This document shows, piece after piece, positions 12,550 through 16,589 of a stretch of 16,589 bases of DNA. The stretch lies in the NCBI GenBank assembly GCA_044866695.1, contig JBIOUF010000279.1, positions 1 through 16,589 on the forward strand, read 5' to 3'. The stretch comes from JBIOUF01 sp044866695 (GTDB lineage Bacteria; Actinomycetota; Actinomycetes; Propionibacteriales; Nocardioidaceae). Both the position numbers and the translations under genes were made by a program. The stretch's first letter is position 1. Each line of letters begins with the position of its first letter. The notes below the pieces were generated by a model that saw nothing but the letters and a program-made list of their open reading frames with translations, was not told the DNA's origin and made no database searches.

Positions 12550-13608
12550 GTGGGCGACGGCAGCGCGCTGTCGGCGCAGTTCCGGGACCACTTCGGACAC
12601 CGAGAGCACCTGTATGGCGTCCTGCTCGACGAGCTCGCCGACGACCTGGACGCGGGAGGGCCCACCGCCGAGGTCTGCGCCGCCCATCTGGCCGCGCCGC
12701 GCAGCGAGGCCGTCTCGCTGCGGCTGCTGGCCGGGATCTTCCGCCTGGTGCTGCGCGGCGAGGCGCCGCGGCTGCGACGGTTCTACCCCTGCCGCGGCGG
12801 TACCGCGGACCCCTCGGGTGCCTGGCCGGTGCTGCGGCCCCTGCTGGGTCAGCACGTGGAGGAGCTTCGGGCCGCGCTGGACCAGCCGCCGCAGACCAAC
12901 GAGGTCGGGCGGTCGGCCTGCCTGGCGGTCGGGCTGTTCGAGGCCGTGCGCCGCCACGGCGTTTCCGAGGTCCGCCTGCTCGAGCCGGGCGCATCGGCCG
13001 GCCTGAACCTGGCCGTGGACCGGTACCGGATCACAGGTCCGGGCTGGGCGTGGGGACCCTCGGACAGCCCGCTGGTCCTCGACACCGAGGCGCCGGGGGT
13101 GCGGCCCGAGGAGCTCGCCATCGTGGAGCGCCGCGGCTGTGACGTGGCGCCGGTCGACGCGTCGACCGCGGAGGGCGCCGTCCACCTGACGTCGTTCGTG
13201 TGGCCCTTCGACCTGCAGCGGCACGAACGTCTGGCGGCGGCCCTGGCCATCGCCCGGCGGCACCCGGTCACCGTCGACCGCGCGCCGGCGTCCTCCTGGC
13301 TGGCCGGACGGCTCGCCGAGCCCGTCGCCGAACACGTGCTGACGGTGGTCTGGCAGTCGGTCACCGAGCAGTACTGGCCGGCCTCGGAATCCGCCGCCGT
13401 CGCCGACGCGATCGCCGAGGCCCGGGGGCGGATGCCGCTCGCGCACGTCTCGATGGAGGGCGTCCCGCCGGCCCAGGCGGCGGGCGGCTACTCCGTCGCC
13501 GAGCACGGACCCGACCTCCGCCTCGACGGCACGGTCCTGGCCCGGTCCCACCACCACGGCCCGCCGATCCTGCTCCACCCCCAGCACGACGACCGGCTCG
13601 CCCCCTGA
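12550..13608 (+). CDS. DUF2332-family protein
   Basis: This encodes 352 residues. The blocks LSAQFRDHFGHREHLYGVLLDELADDL, LRLLAGIFRLVLRGEAPRLRRFYP, QTNEVGRSACLAVGLFEAVRRHG, VRLLEPGASAGLNLAVDRYRI, VHLTSFVWPFDLQRHERLAAALAIA, VVWQSVTEQYWP and LAHVSMEGVPP match my memory of DUF2332, a family common in actinobacteria with no known function. L-E-P-G-A-S-A-G-L-N resembles the nucleotide or S-adenosylmethionine loop of Rossmann-like methyltransferases, so a methyltransferase-like fold is a reasonable guess. GTG 12550 is the first start after the SMP-30 stop; it has no good ribosome site (AGGAC is 14 nt away), so translation may be coupled to the upstream gene. A longer in-frame extension lies across the SMP-30 gene and is not real coding. 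The 22-bp-period array begins 17 nt downstream. Confidence 0.85.
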   Translation: MGDGSALSAQFRDHFGHREHLYGVLLDELADDLDAGGPTAEVCAAHLAAPRSEAVSLRLLAGIFRLVLRGEAPRLRRFYPCRGGTADPSGAWPVLRPLLGQHVEELRAALDQPPQTNEVGRSACLAVGLFEAVRRHGVSEVRLLEPGASAGLNLAVDRYRITGPGWAWGPSDSPLVLDTEAPGVRPEELAIVERRGCDVAPVDASTAEGAVHLTSFVWPFDLQRHERLAAALAIARRHPVTVDRAPASSWLAGRLAEPVAEHVLTVVWQSVTEQYWPASESAAVADAIAEARGRMPLAHVSMEGVPPAQAAGGYSVAEHGPDLRLDGTVLARSHHHGPPILLHPQHDDRLAP

Positions 13609-13625
13609 CCCACAACCCTTCCTGT

Positions 13626-13867
13626 CGAACCGCCCCCCTTTCGGGTCGAGCCGTCAATGTTGGTGCGTCGAGCCGTCAACTCTGGCGGGCCGAACCGTCA
13701 ATCCGTGCGGGCCGCAACCGTCAATCCGTGCGGGCCGAACCGTCAATCCTTGCGGACCCACCACGACTGACGGCTCGACCCACCAACAGTGCCGGGTCGG
13801 CGCACTAAGATTGACGGCTCGGCGCACCAACATTGACGGGTCGGCGCACCAAGATTGACGGCTCGGC
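13626..13867. repeat. 22-bp-period repeat array that flips orientation, forming a large inverted repeat
   Basis: Reverse-oriented units with core CGAGCCGTCAAT or CGAACCGTCAAT start at 13647, 13669, 13691, 13713 (23 bp) and 13736; a degenerate one is at 13626-13646. From 13758 the orientation switches: units at 13758, 13780, 13802, 13824 and 13846 carry ATTGACGGCTCG or close variants. The axis is at about 13757/13758, five units on each side, so the strand can fold into a long hairpin with 10-12-bp paired blocks every 22 bp. It fills the gap between the DUF2332 stop (13608) and the LAL regulator start (13903). The array at 1-88 is built of the same forward unit. The function is unknown; terminator, protein-binding array or structured RNA are options. 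Confidence 0.9.
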
Positions 13868-13889
13868 GTGTGCCCGTGGCAGGTGCTCG

Positions 13890-13895
13890 TAGCAT
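13890..13895 (+). promoter_or_regulatory. Possible -10 box for leaderless transcription of the LAL regulator gene
   Basis: TAGCAT ends 7 nt before GTG 13903, the spacing expected if transcription starts at the start codon itself. No clear -35 lies 17-18 bp upstream; the nearest TTGACG (13855-13860) belongs to the last repeat unit and is too far (29 bp). Confidence 0.4.
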
Positions 13896-13902
13896 CGAGG
13901 GC

Positions 13903-16530
13903 GTGTCGCTGCTGGAGCGCGACGAGCAGCTCCGAGCCGCCGCCGGATACCTCGCGGAGGCGGCGGAGGGGCATGGGCGGATGGTGTACGTCGGCGGCGA
14001 GGCCGGGATCGGCAAGTCCTCGTTCGTGTCGCGGGTGGTCGCAGACGCACGCGGGGCCGCCCGGGTCGCGGTCGGCGGGTGCGACGGGTCGGCGACGCCG
14101 GCGCCGCTGGGCCCCTTGGTCGAGATGCTGCCCGCCCTCCCGGACGGGCTCTGGCCGCCCGAGGCCACGCGCCCGGAGGTGTTCGGCCGGCTCCTGGCCG
14201 CGCTGCGGGAGCCGCCGCCGAGGAGCCCGCCGTACCTCCTGGTCGTCGAGGACGCCCACTGGGCCGACGAGGCGACCCTGGACCTGGTCCGGTTCCTGGC
14301 CCGGCGGATCCATGACTGCCGCGCAGTGGTGCTGGTGACGTTCCGCCCCGAGGACGCGACCGGCGGGCACGGGCTGCGCATCCTGCTCGGCGACACCGCG
14401 TCCGCGTCCGGGACCCGCCGGGTCGACCTCGCCCCGCTGACCGCGGCCGCCGTCGCGGAGCTGGTCGCGGAGCACGCCCGGACGCACCCGGGCGCCGGGG
14501 CCACCGACGCGCTCCGGCTGCACCAGGTCACCGGCGGCAACGCCTTCTTCGTCACCGAGGCGCTGTCCGCGGGAACGTCGCGGGTCCCGGCCACGGTGCG
14601 CGACGCGGTGCTGGCCCGCGTCGCCCGCCTCGACGAGCCCGCGCAGCGAGCCCTGGAGGTGGTGGCGCTGGCCGGCGCCCGGGCGGAGACTGCGCTGCTG
14701 GCCGACCTGCTGGCGAAAGGCCTCACGGCGATCGACGAGCCGCTGGCCAGGGGGCTGCTGCTGCGTGGCGACGCCGACGGCGAGGGCGGCGCATACGTCG
14801 TCTTCCGGCACGAGCTGGCCCGCCTGGCGGTCGCTGAGGAGGTCCCGGTCGGCCGCGGGGTCCACGTGCACCGGCGGCTGCTGGCGGCGCTCCGGGCTCG
14901 CGGCGCCGACCCGGCCAGGCTGGCCCACCATGCGGAGGCGGCCGGTGACGCCGAGGCCGTCCTGGCGCACGCACCCGTCGCCGCGGCCCGGGCGGCGGCA
15001 CTGGGCGCGCACCAGGAGGCGGTCCGGCAGTACCGCCGGGCGCTACGGTACGCCGACCGGCTGCCCGACGACGCCCGGGCCGAGCTGCTGTGGTCCCTGG
15101 GCTACGAGTGCTACCTCACGGTCCGCATCGACGAGGCGATCGAGGCCACCGGTCGGGCCCGGGACATTTGGGACTCGTCCGGCGAGGGCGTGCGGGTGGG
15201 CGACGCCTGGCGCTGCCTCTCCCGGCTGAGCTGGATGGCGGGCCGCAACGACGCCGCGGAGCAGCAGGCCGAGGTCGCGGTCCACCTCCTCGAGGGCACC
15301 GAGACGGTCGAGCAGGCCATGGCCTACAGCAACCGGACGCAGCTGCGGATGCTGTCCCAGGACGTGGCCGGGACCCGGGACTGGGGCCGCCGGACCCTCG
15401 ACCTGGTCGCGCGGCTGCCCCCCGACGCGCGGCGCGAGGAGGTCCGGGTCCATGCGTTGAACAACCTGGGCACCATCGAGCTCGTCGTGGGCGACGTCGA
15501 CACCGGAGAGCGGCTGCTGGAGGAGAGCCTCGCCGGCTCGCGGGCCGCGGACCTGCACGAGCACGCCGCACGCGCCTACTGCAACCTGGCCTCCAGCGCC
15601 GTCCTGCAGCGCCGGCACGACGTGGCCCAGCGGTACGTCGACGAGGGCCTGGACTACTGCGTCGACCGCGACCTGGACTCCTGGACCCTGTACCTGCAGG
15701 GCTGCCTGGCCCGGCTGCACCTCCACCGCGGGGAGGTCGCGGAGGCCCGGGCCTGCGCGGAGTCGGTGCTGCGACGCAGCGACATCGCGGCGATCGGCGC
15801 GATCGAGCCCGTCCTGGTGCTGGCGCACGTGCACACCCGGTGCGGCGACCCGCGTGCGGCGGAGCTCCTGGACCGGTCCGCCCGCCTGGCCGCCGGCATG
15901 CGCGAGCTGCAGCGGGTCGCGCCCGCGGCCTCGGCGCGAGCGGAGGCCGCCTGGATCGCCGGCGAGCCCGACACCGCCGCGGCCGCCGCGCTCGACGCCT
16001 GGTCCGTCGCCGCCACGGCGGACTGCCCGTGGAACCGCGGGGCCGTCGCGACCTGGCTTCCCGCGGACGTCGAGGTCCCGGCCGGGTCGCTGGCGCCGCC
16101 GTACGCCGCCGAGCGCGCCGGCCGGTGGGCGGACGCCGCGGAGCTGTGGCGGCAGACGCGTTCTCCCTTCGAGCAGGCGCTCGCCCTGGCCCGGAGCGAG
16201 GAGCGAGCAGCACTCACCGACGCGGTGCGGCTGTTCGACGGCCTGGGCGCCGACGCCGCCGCCGCGCGGGCCCGGGCCATGCTGCGCGCCGGCGGCTGGC
16301 GGGCACCCCGGACCCCGCGCGGTGTCGCGCGCCCGGACGGGCTGACCGGCCGGGAGGCCGAGGTGCTGACCCTGCTCCGCGACGGTCTGTCGGACGCGGC
16401 GATCGCGGACCGGCTGGTGATCTCGCGTCGCACCGCCGAGCACCACGTCGCGTCCGTCCTGGCCAAGCTCGGGGTACGCACCCGCCGGGAGCTGGCCGGC
16501 ATGGGTACCCGAGCCGCCAAGGATGGGTAG
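13903..16530 (+). CDS. LuxR-family regulator with N-terminal AAA-type ATPase (LAL type)
   Basis: This encodes 875 residues with the typical LAL layout. Starting VSLLERDEQLRAAAGYL, it has Walker A GGEAGIGKSS (K38), Walker B YLLVVEDAHWADEATLDL (E116-D117) and an ATPase region to about 330, with TGGNAFFVTEAL a typical sensor block. Then comes an alpha-helical TPR-like repeat region (about 340-790), and a C-terminal LuxR helix-turn-helix LTGREAEVLTLLRDGLSDAAIADRLVISRRTAEHHVASVLAKLGV from residue 814. Such proteins are large ATP-dependent activators, in the MalT class, of catabolic or secondary-metabolite genes. GTG 13903 is chosen because homologous proteins start near L-x-E-R-D; in-frame TTG 13855 and GTG 13870 or 13876 lie in or next to the repeat array. 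There is no ribosome site at usable distance, which fits a leaderless transcript. No target is visible in the window. Confidence 0.93.
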   Translation: MSLLERDEQLRAAAGYLAEAAEGHGRMVYVGGEAGIGKSSFVSRVVADARGAARVAVGGCDGSATPAPLGPLVEMLPALPDGLWPPEATRPEVFGRLLAALREPPPRSPPYLLVVEDAHWADEATLDLVRFLARRIHDCRAVVLVTFRPEDATGGHGLRILLGDTASASGTRRVDLAPLTAAAVAELVAEHARTHPGAGATDALRLHQVTGGNAFFVTEALSAGTSRVPATVRDAVLARVARLDEPAQRALEVVALAGARAETALLADLLAKGLTAIDEPLARGLLLRGDADGEGGAYVVFRHELARLAVAEEVPVGRGVHVHRRLLAALRARGADPARLAHHAEAAGDAEAVLAHAPVAAARAAALGAHQEAVRQYRRALRYADRLPDDARAELLWSLGYECYLTVRIDEAIEATGRARDIWDSSGEGVRVGDAWRCLSRLSWMAGRNDAAEQQAEVAVHLLEGTETVEQAMAYSNRTQLRMLSQDVAGTRDWGRRTLDLVARLPPDARREEVRVHALNNLGTIELVVGDVDTGERLLEESLAGSRAADLHEHAARAYCNLASSAVLQRRHDVAQRYVDEGLDYCVDRDLDSWTLYLQGCLARLHLHRGEVAEARACAESVLRRSDIAAIGAIEPVLVLAHVHTRCGDPRAAELLDRSARLAAGMRELQRVAPAASARAEAAWIAGEPDTAAAAALDAWSVAATADCPWNRGAVATWLPADVEVPAGSLAPPYAAERAGRWADAAELWRQTRSPFEQALALARSEERAALTDAVRLFDGLGADAAAARARAMLRAGGWRAPRTPRGVARPDGLTGREAEVLTLLRDGLSDAAIADRLVISRRTAEHHVASVLAKLGVRTRRELAGMGTRAAKDG

Positions 16531-16538
16531 CGGCTACC
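16526..16538. other. Short palindrome over the LAL gene stop codon
   Basis: GGTAGC-G-GCTACC is a perfect 6-bp inverted repeat with a 1-bp centre that includes the TAG stop. It is too short to be a convincing terminator and could be an operator for a gene beyond the edge. The last 51 bases of the window show no start codon with a ribosome site. Confidence 0.25.
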
Positions 16539-16589
16539 GATGGGCCGGCGGTCGGTCCCGGCATAGAACTGGTGGCACCGACCATCCAC

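Noticed and set aside
13654..13808. Peptide-coding frames through the repeat array (both strands)
   Set aside because: They only translate the repeat unit into recurring VEPSILVRRP-like or RAVNVGASSRQ-like peptides and have no start signals.
13626..13867. CRISPR array
   Set aside because: The units are contiguous 22-bp repeats with no unique spacers, the orientation flips in the middle, and no cas genes are nearby.

Overview
The window is very GC-rich, with strong G/C preference at third codon positions, GTG starts, purine-rich ribosome binding sites and TAnnnT-type -10 boxes. This points to an actinobacterium. The intergenic repeats remind me of Geodermatophilaceae-type genomes (Blastococcus, Geodermatophilus, Modestobacter), but that placement is recollection and not demonstrated. 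I see no rRNA, tRNA, insertion sequence, phage gene or CRISPR array.

Layout, left to right. (1) 1-88: tandem repeats with a 22-bp period, running to the left edge. (2) 229-1155: a LysR-type regulator, followed by a T-N11-A box, a promoter and a large gene (1266-4382) encoding a beta-propeller-like region joined to a PHP-type metal-dependent hydrolase domain (DUF3604 type). (3) 4542-6254: a membrane-anchored protein joining a solute-binding-like domain to a von Willebrand A domain. (4) 6255-7688: a repeat-rich segment around an ArsR regulator and its translationally coupled SRPBCC partner. Two palindromic operators precede arsR, and two copies of an 83-bp imperfect palindrome bracket the pair in opposite orientation. 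(5) 7689-7988: a CsoR-type copper sensor behind a perfect CsoR-like operator. (6) 8001-10922, minus strand: a four-gene operon of VOC protein, hotdog thioesterase, acyl-CoA dehydrogenase and CaiD-like crotonase. The best reading is catabolism of carnitine, crotonobetaine or gamma-butyrobetaine CoA esters. (7) 10982-11161, minus: a 59-residue acidic protein. (8) 11390-12538 and 12550-13608, plus: a secreted SMP-30-like propeller and a DUF2332 protein, probably co-transcribed. (9) 13626-13867: a second 22-bp-period array whose units flip orientation at its centre, giving one large inverted repeat. (10) 13903-16530: a large AAA-type ATPase/LuxR (LAL) regulator.

The genes form several independent regulator-target modules (LysR to PHP hydrolase, ArsR to SRPBCC, CsoR on itself, the minus-strand CoA operon) and not one pathway. 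The least explained parts are non-coding: the two 22-bp-period arrays, one next to the LysR gene and one between the DUF2332 and LAL genes, and the pair of 83-bp palindromes around the ArsR operon.
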